DNA of 33,015 nucleotides from the NCBI GenBank assembly GCA_013151865.1, contig JAADHN010000001.1:1-33015 (forward strand), given 5' to 3'. The notes under the pieces are model-generated. The model did no database searches. It was not told the origin of the DNA and worked only from the letters and a program-made list of their open reading frames with translations. A program made the position numbers and the translations under genes. Each line of letters opens with the position of its first letter. Positions within the stretch are counted from its first letter, which is position 1. The DNA is from Kiritimatiellota bacterium. Lineage in GTDB: Bacteria; Verrucomicrobiota; Lentisphaeria; Oligosphaerales; JAADHN01. Positions 1 to 7,298 of this stretch are shown piece after piece.

Positions 1-208
1 GCGGTTCGATTTATCGAAAACAAAAACTTCGGACGAATCCCGAAGGGATCGGGCGACTCGGCCATTAGCGACGCGCGCAGCGCGGCGCTAAATACACCAT
101 CCGGGCCGTGCGGCGCCCGACAATGGGATCAATGCGGGCATGGTCGACGGCCACGCCAGGTGGTTCACGGCAATGGAGTTCGCTTGGTCCGACGCCACGC
201 GTCCGTGA
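1..208 (+). pseudogene. C-terminal tail of a prepilin-like H-X9-DG protein, partial and apparently frame-disrupted
   Basis: The frame ending at the TGA 206-208 reads NGINAGMVDGHARWF at about 122-166, which closely matches [15 protein letters not shown] near the end of the intact prepilin-like protein at 19373-20011. This is the DG-H tail typical of pseudopilin-like proteins in PVC bacteria. Here the usual H is a P. The frame is closed by a TAA at 89-91, just upstream of the recognisable tail, while frame 1 is open across the left edge. The simplest reading is a gene entering from the left with an indel near 85-95, either a real lesion or a sequencing error. I cannot tell which upstream frame is the true one. 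The identification rests only on the short tail. Confidence 0.45.
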
Positions 209-668
209 GATCGGCGCCGCACCGCCTCACGGCGCCGGGTTGATTCTCCAAGTCGGCCTCGCCTGGTCGCCGGGCGGGGTCGCTCTTTTCTTGAAACACA
301 GGACGCTCTGCCGACCCGTTCGCGAGGACAAGGGCCCCGACCGCATCGCCGCGTCCGCTGCGGCCCCGGTCTTTTTCTGAGATAGCGTCCTGGAAAACTG
401 CAGCCTCGCGCAATACGTTCTATTATCGCATAATCATGCAAAACCGCCGCGCTGTCGATCTCCTCACCTGGATTATTCACGAACTCCGAAGCGAGAGGGT
501 CCCGCCTGTATCGCTTCGAATTGGTGTGTTGACCTCCGAGCACAAGTGCATCGAAACCCCGCCTCTGTCTGGGACACCACCCTACGATTTAGCGAGTTAC
601 ATCATCGCAGCGGACGGCCCATGAATAACTCGAGCCGAGGCGCGACACCCAGGGGAAGGAACGCGACC
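209..668. other. intergenic stretch without a supported gene
   Basis: About 460 bases lie between the left-edge fragment and the first intact gene. Open frames here on both strands are Arg/Pro/Ser-rich and resemble no protein family I know. An AT-richer patch (about 414-437, including TATTAT and CATAATC) could hold a promoter for the 669-4011 operon, but I see no convincing -35/-10 pair. Confidence 0.5.
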
Positions 669-1658
669 ATGGACCTTTTGTGCCTCGTTAAACCCGAATT
701 GTTCGACCAGTGCTTTCCGCCGCACTTGCGCACGGAGTTGGGGAAACTCGGTCGCATCGATTTCCCGACCGCGGAGCAACTGGCGTTGCCGGACGCCGCT
801 TACGGCGAGTTGCTTCGGAAGTACGACGTACTCCTCGGCGGCTGGGGCGCGCGTGGACTACCTCGTGATTACAGTCCTGCCCCGCGTCAGCTCTGGTGTC
901 ACCTGACCGGTTCACTGGCCGGCCAGGTCCACCCCGACCACCTCCGTCGCGGACTGCACGTCACGAACTGGGGCGACGCCATCAGCCATCTCGTCGCAGA
1001 GGCGGCCCTGACCCTGATTCTGGCCTCGGTCCGACATCTCGGGCTGTATTACGATGCCACGCACACCCGCAAAGCCTGGTTCCGTCCCAAGGAATTCCGC
1101 AGTCTTTTCGAGCGGAATGTGGGTCTGATCGGTTTCGGCAGTATCGCCCGAGCTCTGGTCAAGCTGCTTCGCCCGTTCCAGGTCCGGATTCTCGCCTACG
1201 ACCCGTACGTTCCCGGTCCCGTTTTCAGCGCCTGGAGCGTTCAGCGGACCGGGACGCTCCCCGAACTGTTCTCCTCCTGCGACGTCATCTCGATTCATGC
1301 GGCCAGGACTCCGGAAACCGACCGACTCATTACCGCGGACCTCCTGGCCCTCCTGCCCGACCATGGCGTCCTCGTGAATACGGGTCGGGGCAACATCCTG
1401 GACGAGTACGCCCTTGCCGCTGAACATGCTCGGGGCCGCTTGTTCAGCGGTCTGGATGTCTTCGACCCCGAGCCCCCGGCCGCCGATCATCCGTTGCGCG
1501 ACCAACCCCGCTGCCTCATGACTTGTCACCGTGGGGGCCCCACAACGGACCAGTACGACAAGATGGGGCGCCGCGCCATCGACAACATCCGGCGTTTCAA
1601 GGCGGGACAGCCGTTGATCCAGGAACTCACCCCCGAGACCCTCATGCGGATGACATGA
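669..1658 (+). CDS. D-isomer-specific 2-hydroxyacid dehydrogenase family protein
   Basis: 329 aa, close to the family's usual 310-340. It should catalyse NAD(P)-dependent interconversion of a 2-oxoacid and a D-2-hydroxyacid in the cytoplasm; the substrate cannot be read from sequence. The Rossmann signature GFGSIA is at residues 155-160. The catalytic triad of the family is in place: Arg240 in NTGRGN, Glu268 in DPEPP and His287 in TCHRGG, with spacing like phosphoglycerate dehydrogenase. I chose the ATG at 669 because AGGGGAAGGA (651-660) sits just upstream; an in-frame ATG at 621 has no ribosome site. The stop overlaps the next start as ATGA, so it is the first gene of a three-gene operon with a phosphoesterase and an rRNA methyltransferase. 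SerA/GhrA-like alternatives are possible, but there is no ACT domain. Confidence 0.85.
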   Translation: MDLLCLVKPELFDQCFPPHLRTELGKLGRIDFPTAEQLALPDAAYGELLRKYDVLLGGWGARGLPRDYSPAPRQLWCHLTGSLAGQVHPDHLRRGLHVTNWGDAISHLVAEAALTLILASVRHLGLYYDATHTRKAWFRPKEFRSLFERNVGLIGFGSIARALVKLLRPFQVRILAYDPYVPGPVFSAWSVQRTGTLPELFSSCDVISIHAARTPETDRLITADLLALLPDHGVLVNTGRGNILDEYALAAEHARGRLFSGLDVFDPEPPAADHPLRDQPRCLMTCHRGGPTTDQYDKMGRRAIDNIRRFKAGQPLIQELTPETLMRMT

Positions 1659-2629
1659 GCCCCTTCAACCTCAGAGACCTCCCGACCCTCCCGCGTGGGG
1701 CGGGACACGGCGCGGCGGTCATGGTGCGACGTTTGCTTGCGGCGCGCTCCGCACCTGCGTGGGCGCCGATCTCAGTGCCGAGCGTCCGTCGCGCCTGTCT
1801 CGCGGGCATTCGCCTCATCGAGTATCGCCCCCCCCCGCCTTTCCCGGTTTCGGGCGGATGGCGTCTGGCGTTCTTCTCGGACCTCCACTGGAGCGCCGCC
1901 GACGCCCGACGACTCGGTCCAACTCTCATACGACTGATCAACCGGGCCCAGGCCGATTGGGTGCTGTTCGGCGGAGACCTTGTTCGGTGTCAGGCGGACC
2001 TCGCCGCCGCCTTGAGCGTATTGCACAGAATCGAAGCCCGCTGCGGCAAGCTCGCCGTCCTGGGCAACTGGGAACGCCGCCACGCCTGGGTCGGGCTCGA
2101 ACAATGGCGGGAGTGGTTCGCCGACGGCGGCTTCCGCCTCCTGGTGAACGAGGCGACCTCCTATGGGAAAACGAACGGTCGGGTCGCTCCCGTGTTCATC
2201 GGCATGGACGATGCCCGACGTGGACGCGGGAACGTGACCGACAGTCCGTTGCCCGACCCCGCTCCGCCTCTTGCGGTGAGGCTCGCGCATTCCCCCGACA
2301 GCGTGGCCGAGGCCCCCCCGGATAATCTCGGCGATCTCGTGCTCGCCGGGCACACTCACGGCGGACAGTTCAGACTCCCGCGGTTCGGCGCGCTGTACAC
2401 CTCGTCGGCTTACGGCAAAGCTTTCGAGTACGGATGGCGCCGTCACATTCGGAGCGGCACACTTCTGTACACTACCCGCGGGGTCGGATGCACCGGGAAA
2501 CCACTGTTGCGCCGGCGCATCTTCTGCCCGCCGGAAATCGCGATCATCCTCCTGCCGGGGCCCGAACAAGCGACCGGCAATGCCGCCTGTCGCCTCGGCA
2601 CTCCCCGCAGAGGCGGACCACAACCATGA
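1655..2629 (+). CDS. calcineurin-like metallophosphoesterase with GNW in place of GNH
   Basis: 324 aa. The dimetal phosphoesterase motifs are in order: DLH (D76, H78), GGD (D108), GNWE (N138, W139), a histidine in LAHSPD, and GHTHGGQ (H233, H235). The GHTHGGQ plus a basic N-terminus resembles the YkuE/YaeI lineage, which acts on envelope-associated phosphoesters. There is a hydrophobic, Arg-flanked N-terminus but no clear signal peptide. The odd point is Trp139, where the family has the catalytic GNH(D/E) histidine; the metal ligands all remain, so metal binding should persist while catalysis may differ. The start ATG at 1655 overlaps the upstream stop by four bases, and the stop overlaps the methyltransferase start in the same way, so translation is probably coupled. 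The specific substrate is unknown. Confidence 0.85.
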   Translation: MSPFNLRDLPTLPRGAGHGAAVMVRRLLAARSAPAWAPISVPSVRRACLAGIRLIEYRPPPPFPVSGGWRLAFFSDLHWSAADARRLGPTLIRLINRAQADWVLFGGDLVRCQADLAAALSVLHRIEARCGKLAVLGNWERRHAWVGLEQWREWFADGGFRLLVNEATSYGKTNGRVAPVFIGMDDARRGRGNVTDSPLPDPAPPLAVRLAHSPDSVAEAPPDNLGDLVLAGHTHGGQFRLPRFGALYTSSAYGKAFEYGWRRHIRSGTLLYTTRGVGCTGKPLLRRRIFCPPEIAIILLPGPEQATGNAACRLGTPRRGGPQP

Positions 2630-4011
2630 GACCGCCCGACAGCAGAATCGACGCCCAAACCCGGGCCTGCATCGAAGCGGCGCGAACCATTCTGCCCCGG
2701 GTCCTCCGCCTTCGACGCCCGGCGGACCAGGAGTTGCGCGCCTTCTTTCGCGCCCGTTCGGAACTCGGCCGGCGGGACCGTCTTCTGGTGTATGACCTGC
2801 TTTTCGCCCTGTTCCGCTGGTGGGGCTGGGTTCGGCTGCTTCTCCCCCCCGACGTCCGCGACGCCTTGGTTCCGTCCGGCCCTCCCGGAGGTTCCGGTTC
2901 GCGATCCATGTCGGTGCCGCCCCTGGAGCTGCCCGCCAGGGACTGGCATCGGTGTTTCCTGGCGGCGGCGCTATGTGAAGACACTCCCGCGACCGAAACC
3001 GTGCTGCGCTGGGCGGAAGTTTGCGGGATCGCCTCTCCGGAAGCGGCCGTCCTTCCGCCGCGGGAAGAGTTCGACCGGCTCTATCGGGCAGTTTTTCGCC
3101 TGCTTCAAGTTGAAGGGCCCGTCCTGCAGAACCCGGCGGACGCTCTCCTGCCGGCTTGGGTTCGCCCCCTTTTCCCGACACCGCTCCGGTTTGAGCAAGC
3201 CCTGGCCTGGGCCCTGCGTCGCGCGCCGCTTTGGTTGCGCGTCCGGCCCGGCACGACCCCGGAACTCGCCGCAGACCTCGACCGGATCCGGGCGACCCGA
3301 CATGCCGTTCTGCACGACGCCGTCGAAGTCGGGATATCGAGCGTGAATGTCTACGGCCTGGCCAGCTTCCGAAAAGGCCTGATCGAAGTTCAGGATCTGG
3401 GTTCTCAAGCCGTGTGCGCTTTGTGCGCCCCGGCCCCGGGACAGAGCTGGTGGGATGCCTGCGCCGGGAGCGGCGGCAAGACTCTCTTCCTGGCCCAGGC
3501 GGTCGGCCCGCGCGGAAGCGTTCTTGCGACGGACCTCCGCCGGCGCGTGTTGCGCAACCTCCGCGGCCGGGCCGCACGAGGTCGACTCAAAAACATTCGC
3601 GTGCAGTCGCTGGACGCCACACGACCGTATCGACTCTCCGCAGCCTTCGACGGCGTACTCGTGGATGCGCCCTGCTCCGGCTCCGGCACATGGCGTCGCA
3701 ACCCGGACGCACTCTGGCGGTTGTGTCCGGCCGATCTCGAACGGACGCCGGAACGTCAGTTCGACCTCCTCGCCGGCGTCTCCCCCCGGGTGAAACCCGG
3801 CGGGCGACTCGTTTATGCCACCTGCTCGCTTTTCGCCTGCGAAAACCGGGAAGTGGTCCGCCGATTCCTGACAACAGCCCCGGACTTCTGCCTCGAACCG
3901 TTCGAACACCCGCTGCACCCGGGGCAACGTTGCGAAGGGATGCTGCAAATCTGGCCCTGGGACGGCAATTGCAATGCCATGTTCGTCGCCCGCATGAGAC
4001 GTCGGAGCTGA
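2626..4011 (+). CDS. rsmB: RsmB/NOP2-family RNA (cytosine-5) methyltransferase
   Basis: 461 aa. SAM-dependent m5C methyltransferase of the NOL1/NOP2/Sun group, most likely acting on 16S rRNA C967 as RsmB does. Motif I is DACAGSGGKT (about residues 282-291); motif IV is DAPCSGSGT with Cys350, the residue that releases the product; motif VI is YATCS with Cys400, the catalytic nucleophile. The N-terminal 150 or so residues are helical and resemble the NusB-like domain of RsmB, which argues against RsmF. The start ATG at 2626 overlaps the phosphoesterase stop (ATGA). It is the last gene of the operon and converges on the minus-strand gene at 4040, with no obvious terminator in the 28-base gap. 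The gene symbol is by family similarity. Confidence 0.85.
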   Translation: MRPPDSRIDAQTRACIEAARTILPRVLRLRRPADQELRAFFRARSELGRRDRLLVYDLLFALFRWWGWVRLLLPPDVRDALVPSGPPGGSGSRSMSVPPLELPARDWHRCFLAAALCEDTPATETVLRWAEVCGIASPEAAVLPPREEFDRLYRAVFRLLQVEGPVLQNPADALLPAWVRPLFPTPLRFEQALAWALRRAPLWLRVRPGTTPELAADLDRIRATRHAVLHDAVEVGISSVNVYGLASFRKGLIEVQDLGSQAVCALCAPAPGQSWWDACAGSGGKTLFLAQAVGPRGSVLATDLRRRVLRNLRGRAARGRLKNIRVQSLDATRPYRLSAAFDGVLVDAPCSGSGTWRRNPDALWRLCPADLERTPERQFDLLAGVSPRVKPGGRLVYATCSLFACENREVVRRFLTTAPDFCLEPFEHPLHPGQRCEGMLQIWPWDGNCNAMFVARMRRRS

Positions 4012-4039
4012 AGGGGCGGCGCGAGTTATTGAAGCGGGT

Positions 4040-4792
4040 TCACGCTGCGGGTGCTTCGGAGGACGATTGCCAGGGGATCGCCACCTCCCCGTATTCGGTT
4101 TCACAGGGCGGCCCTTCGGCGTGCCAGTACCGGAACCGCTTGGCGAATAGCCCGAGGATGATCGTACTCGACCGCGTGCCACTGCTTTTCCCGTGCCGGC
4201 AGAGCGCGTCCGACGCGTCCCCGCGCCCCTTTTTCCCATGGTCTCGGCACAGCGCGGCCAAGGGCGAAGGAAAACCGCTCGTCACCCGAAACGTGTTCCG
4301 TTCGAGGAGAGCATTCGCCCGGCGGATACGGGGGGACGCGGGGTCCTCGAGCGGACCATTGGCAAGGAAATACCATCCGGGATGCAGTTTCACAGGCCGT
4401 TCGGCATCGACATTCGAGACAAACCAAGCTTCATCAAGGTCTACCGTCATCATTGAAAAAGGATTACAGGATCCGCCGCGGGCCGCGGCGGTCAGGGCTG
4501 CCTCGCGCGCGGACGGGGCTTTGAGCGCATCCAGACAGAGCAGCCCGCGACTTGGCGCCGTTCCGGAATCGCCGTTACCGGCATGCCGATTGGTCAGCCC
4601 GACAATGACACCGAACTCATTGAGTCCAAGCCAAGTGCCCCCTGCCCGGAGATCACGCCCGGCCACGATCCCCGGGGTCTGATGGATAAGGCGCGGCGGT
4701 TCGCTCGGACGTTCATAGCATTCATCCCGATTGGCCGCCACCGCGATCGGTTGATCCGGCAGAGAATGAAACGCGAGAACGAGCAGGCACAT
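4040..4792 (-). CDS. NRDE/TANGO2 family protein (DUF833)
   Basis: 250 aa. The protein starts MCLLVLAF and has ANRDECYERP with the NRDE signature at residues 21-24. It continues with GRDLRAGGTWLGLN and GVIVGLTNR, all hallmarks of the NRDE (TANGO2) family, whose second-residue Cys is conserved and compatible with an N-terminal nucleophile fold. Eukaryotic TANGO2 has been linked to haem handling; the bacterial role is not established. The start is the ATG whose complement is at 4790-4792, chosen because a full AGGAGG lies seven bases upstream and because family members begin Met-Cys. It follows the GH4 gene on the same strand after 163 bases, so cotranscription is possible but not shown. Confidence 0.85.
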   Translation of the reverse strand: MCLLVLAFHSLPDQPIAVAANRDECYERPSEPPRLIHQTPGIVAGRDLRAGGTWLGLNEFGVIVGLTNRHAGNGDSGTAPSRGLLCLDALKAPSAREAALTAAARGGSCNPFSMMTVDLDEAWFVSNVDAERPVKLHPGWYFLANGPLEDPASPRIRRANALLERNTFRVTSGFPSPLAALCRDHGKKGRGDASDALCRHGKSSGTRSSTIILGLFAKRFRYWHAEGPPCETEYGEVAIPWQSSSEAPAA

Positions 4793-4955
4793 GGCAGGCC
4801 TCCTTTGCCAAACCCCGGTTGAGGCGCCCGGCAAATCCGCCGGCCGCCACCCGCGCGGTCCCCGGCGTCCAACCGGTTCGTCCGGGCAGGAAATGTGCGG
4901 GGCGACCTCGGCGGCAGCGGACGACGCTCACGCCCGAACCGCGCGGATGCGGCGA

Positions 4956-6257
4956 TCAATCGAACCACGTCAGAAGGTCTTTCTCGGCAACCCACATGCG
5001 GTCGAACATCTCACGGATGGCGTGCAACGGCAGCACGGCCGCCGTCAACGGGTCAAGGGCCACGGCGTGGAACGCTGCGTCCCGGTCGCGATCCAGAAAG
5101 GCGCGCACCGCCAACTCCTGCACGGCGATGTTGGAGCGGTTCAGCGCCGCGCATTGCGCCGGGAGTTCCCCCACGTAGCAGGGGCGCACCCCCTGCCGGT
5201 CCGCCACACACGGCACCTCGACACAGCATCCCTCGGGCAGGTTGGTGATGAGTCCGGTATTCATGACGTTCCCGTTCAGCTCGAACGGGACGCCCACGGT
5301 GACCGCCTCAATGATGCCCGCCGTGTATTCGTGCGACGCCTGCAACTTACCGACCGGGCCATTGTCATCATCTCCGGAACCACTGTCTTGGAGCCACTCC
5401 CGGGCGGCAGGCGGTTCGTCTCTGACGATACGGCTGTCAAGTCCGAAATGCTTCATCAATTCCGGGGTCTGCCGAAAATACGGCAGGTATTCGGAGTTGT
5501 GCCGCGTGCTCTCGGTTACGAAGTACCCGAAATGTTTCATCATCTCGAAACGGACCGACTCGGCTCGATACACTTCGGGACGTTCCATGGCGTCCCGGAG
5601 CCGGGGATAAAGATCTTTTCCGTTCTGCCGAAAATCGAGGATCCAGCTCTGGTGATTGATACCGGCAACGGTGTAGCTGACTTCTTCATACGGGACATCG
5701 AGAATCCGGGCCAACTGACGCGTGGTTCCCTGGACACTGTGACAAAGCCCCACGTTCGCGATGTCGGACGCCGCGGAATGGATCCAGGTCAACATGGCCA
5801 TGGGGTTGGTATGATTCAGCAAAAGGGCGTCCGGGCACAGTTCCTCCATATCCCGACAAATGGCCAATTGCTCGGGTGCGGTCCGCAAGAATCGAAAGAC
5901 GCCGCCCGGCCCGATGGTATCTCCCACGGACTGGTCGATCCCGTATTGGCGGGGTAACTCAATTTCTGTTTTATACGGAAACCCCCAGTACGAGGGACCG
6001 CCGACTGCGATGGCGGTCACCACGAAATCCGCACCGGGCAACAGCTCCCGGCGGTCGGTGCTGCATAGGACACGCGCTCGCAGGCCGTGCGCCGCGATGG
6101 TCCGTTCGATATAACCGGCCACTTTGGCCAGACTGTTCGGGTTGATGTCGCACAGCCCGATCTCCGCATCCTGAAACACCTCTCTGGCCAACAGGTCGAT
6201 CGAGAGTTTGCCTCCAAACCCGCTGCCTGCGCCGATGATGACAATCTTCTTTGCCAT
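4956..6257 (-). CDS. glycoside hydrolase family 4 (alpha-galactosidase/alpha-glucosidase-like)
   Basis: 433 aa, normal for GH4. These enzymes cleave glycosides by an NAD+- and Mn2+-dependent oxidation/elimination route in the cytoplasm. The NAD-binding loop GAGSGFGG is at residues 9-16. N148 and N151 lie in NHTNPM, the metal-binding Cys-His in GLCHSV is C172-H173, and the second metal histidine is H202 in AGINHQSW. The CHS form is characteristic of MelA/AglA-type members rather than the 6-phospho-beta-glucosidases, so an alpha-galactosidase, alpha-glucosidase or alpha-glucuronidase is most likely. The start at 6257 has AAAGGA upstream. It is not next to a sugar transporter or PTS genes within the window, so the substrate is unresolved. 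Confidence 0.88.
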   Translation of the reverse strand: MAKKIVIIGAGSGFGGKLSIDLLAREVFQDAEIGLCDINPNSLAKVAGYIERTIAAHGLRARVLCSTDRRELLPGADFVVTAIAVGGPSYWGFPYKTEIELPRQYGIDQSVGDTIGPGGVFRFLRTAPEQLAICRDMEELCPDALLLNHTNPMAMLTWIHSAASDIANVGLCHSVQGTTRQLARILDVPYEEVSYTVAGINHQSWILDFRQNGKDLYPRLRDAMERPEVYRAESVRFEMMKHFGYFVTESTRHNSEYLPYFRQTPELMKHFGLDSRIVRDEPPAAREWLQDSGSGDDDNGPVGKLQASHEYTAGIIEAVTVGVPFELNGNVMNTGLITNLPEGCCVEVPCVADRQGVRPCYVGELPAQCAALNRSNIAVQELAVRAFLDRDRDAAFHAVALDPLTAAVLPLHAIREMFDRMWVAEKDLLTWFD

Positions 6258-6666
6258 GCTTGCCGTCCTTTCGCAGACGCCGCCACCAACTTCGAGGTGA
6301 AAGGACCCGACCGGGCGCCGTCATGTTGTTGGTCGGATTACCGGTTGTTCCCGTCCGTTTCGAACGCGCTCGGAGAACCCACGCAGTCGCTGTCCGAGCA
6401 GCTTCCGCAAGCGGGAATATGGCCTTTCCCGACCCACATGCAATACCCGGGGCGAAAAACGCCGGTGCGTCGAGGAGTTCGCTGGTCCGCCGCTGCAAAG
6501 CCGTTGCAACCGACAAGCCGCCGAGGTAGAGTGCAGCGGGCGCCTTTCCGTCCACCTCTCTCCGGACAATTGGAAACGAATGCCGTTCCCGGACACATCT
6601 TGCCTCCAGACTTGGAAAACCGCTCGCACCAAGCGTCTTGTTTGGTGAGAAGAGGAGCAGCAGCTA
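6258..6666. other. divergent intergenic region between GH4 and the first ECF sigma gene
   Basis: About 400 bases between divergently transcribed genes, which must hold both promoters. I could not identify a convincing sigma-70 pair for either direction. A GAGGAG ribosome site precedes the sigma gene. Open frames crossing this region run antisense into, or overlap, the flanking genes and have no recognisable domains. Confidence 0.4.
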
Positions 6667-7266
6667 ATGCGCGACTCGCGCCGGAGTTCAGATCCACAAC
6701 CCGACGACGCACGGTTCGACGCGGCCGCTGCTCCGCCGGGCTTTGAACTCGCTGCGGTCGTGGACCGGTTCCAAACGCCGCTGCTGCGGTACGTCGGCCA
6801 AATCTTGGGCCCGGACTCCGGAGAAGTCGAGGAAGTCGTCGAGGACACCTTCCTGCGCTTCCATCGACAAGTTTCCCGCTACGGCCACGCAAGCATCAGC
6901 AACTTGGCGAGCTGGCTGTTCCGGGTGTCCCACAATCTGGCCCGGGACGCGGGCCGGCGGCGAAAACGACGCAAGAAACTGCAGGACGACGTGATGTCGG
7001 ACCCTACCCTTCAAACCACCTGCACCGGCCGCGCCGAGGCGCCGGGCGTCGAGCTGGCCCGGCGTGAGGCGTACGAACTGGCCATGGCCGAATTGCGACG
7101 ACTGCCGGACGCGGAACAGAACATTCTCTTGCTCAAGCTGATCCAAGGCCTGACTCTCCGAGAAATCAGCGAAGTCACCGGGATACGACTCAGTACGGTC
7201 CACTACCGGTTGAACCGCGGCCTGCAATCTCTCAGCGGACGGCTGAGCGAACTCGGACTCGTCTAG
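6667..7266 (+). CDS. ECF-type RNA polymerase sigma factor
   Basis: 199 aa. Sigma-70 region 2 spans about residues 30-95 (DRFQTPLLRYVGQIL through SWLFRVSHNLARD), and region 4 about 135-190, with the helix-turn-helix LTLREISEVTGIRLSTVHYR. There are no regions 1 or 3, as in extracytoplasmic-function sigma factors. A GAGGAG site lies upstream of the ATG. The gene is 32 bases ahead of a large protein that begins with a zf-HC2 anti-sigma zinc finger, so the pair very probably forms a sigma/anti-sigma switch. The trigger and the regulon are unknown. Confidence 0.88.
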   Translation: MRDSRRSSDPQPDDARFDAAAAPPGFELAAVVDRFQTPLLRYVGQILGPDSGEVEEVVEDTFLRFHRQVSRYGHASISNLASWLFRVSHNLARDAGRRRKRRKKLQDDVMSDPTLQTTCTGRAEAPGVELARREAYELAMAELRRLPDAEQNILLLKLIQGLTLREISEVTGIRLSTVHYRLNRGLQSLSGRLSELGLV

Positions 7267-7298
7267 CATTGCGGTGCCCGGACGCCATCGAGGACAAC

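Noticed and set aside
88-543. A 151-residue minus-strand open frame at the left edge
   Set aside because: The composition is Arg-rich with no domain, and it overlaps the better supported prepilin-like tail on the plus strand.
1772-3577. A 601-residue open frame antisense to the phosphoesterase and methyltransferase genes
   Set aside because: It is a GC-driven shadow: it lies over two well-identified genes, is Arg/Gly/Pro-rich and has no motif.
4791-5957. A 388-residue plus-strand frame opposite the GH4 gene
   Set aside because: The GH4 motifs on the minus strand are complete; this is an antisense shadow.
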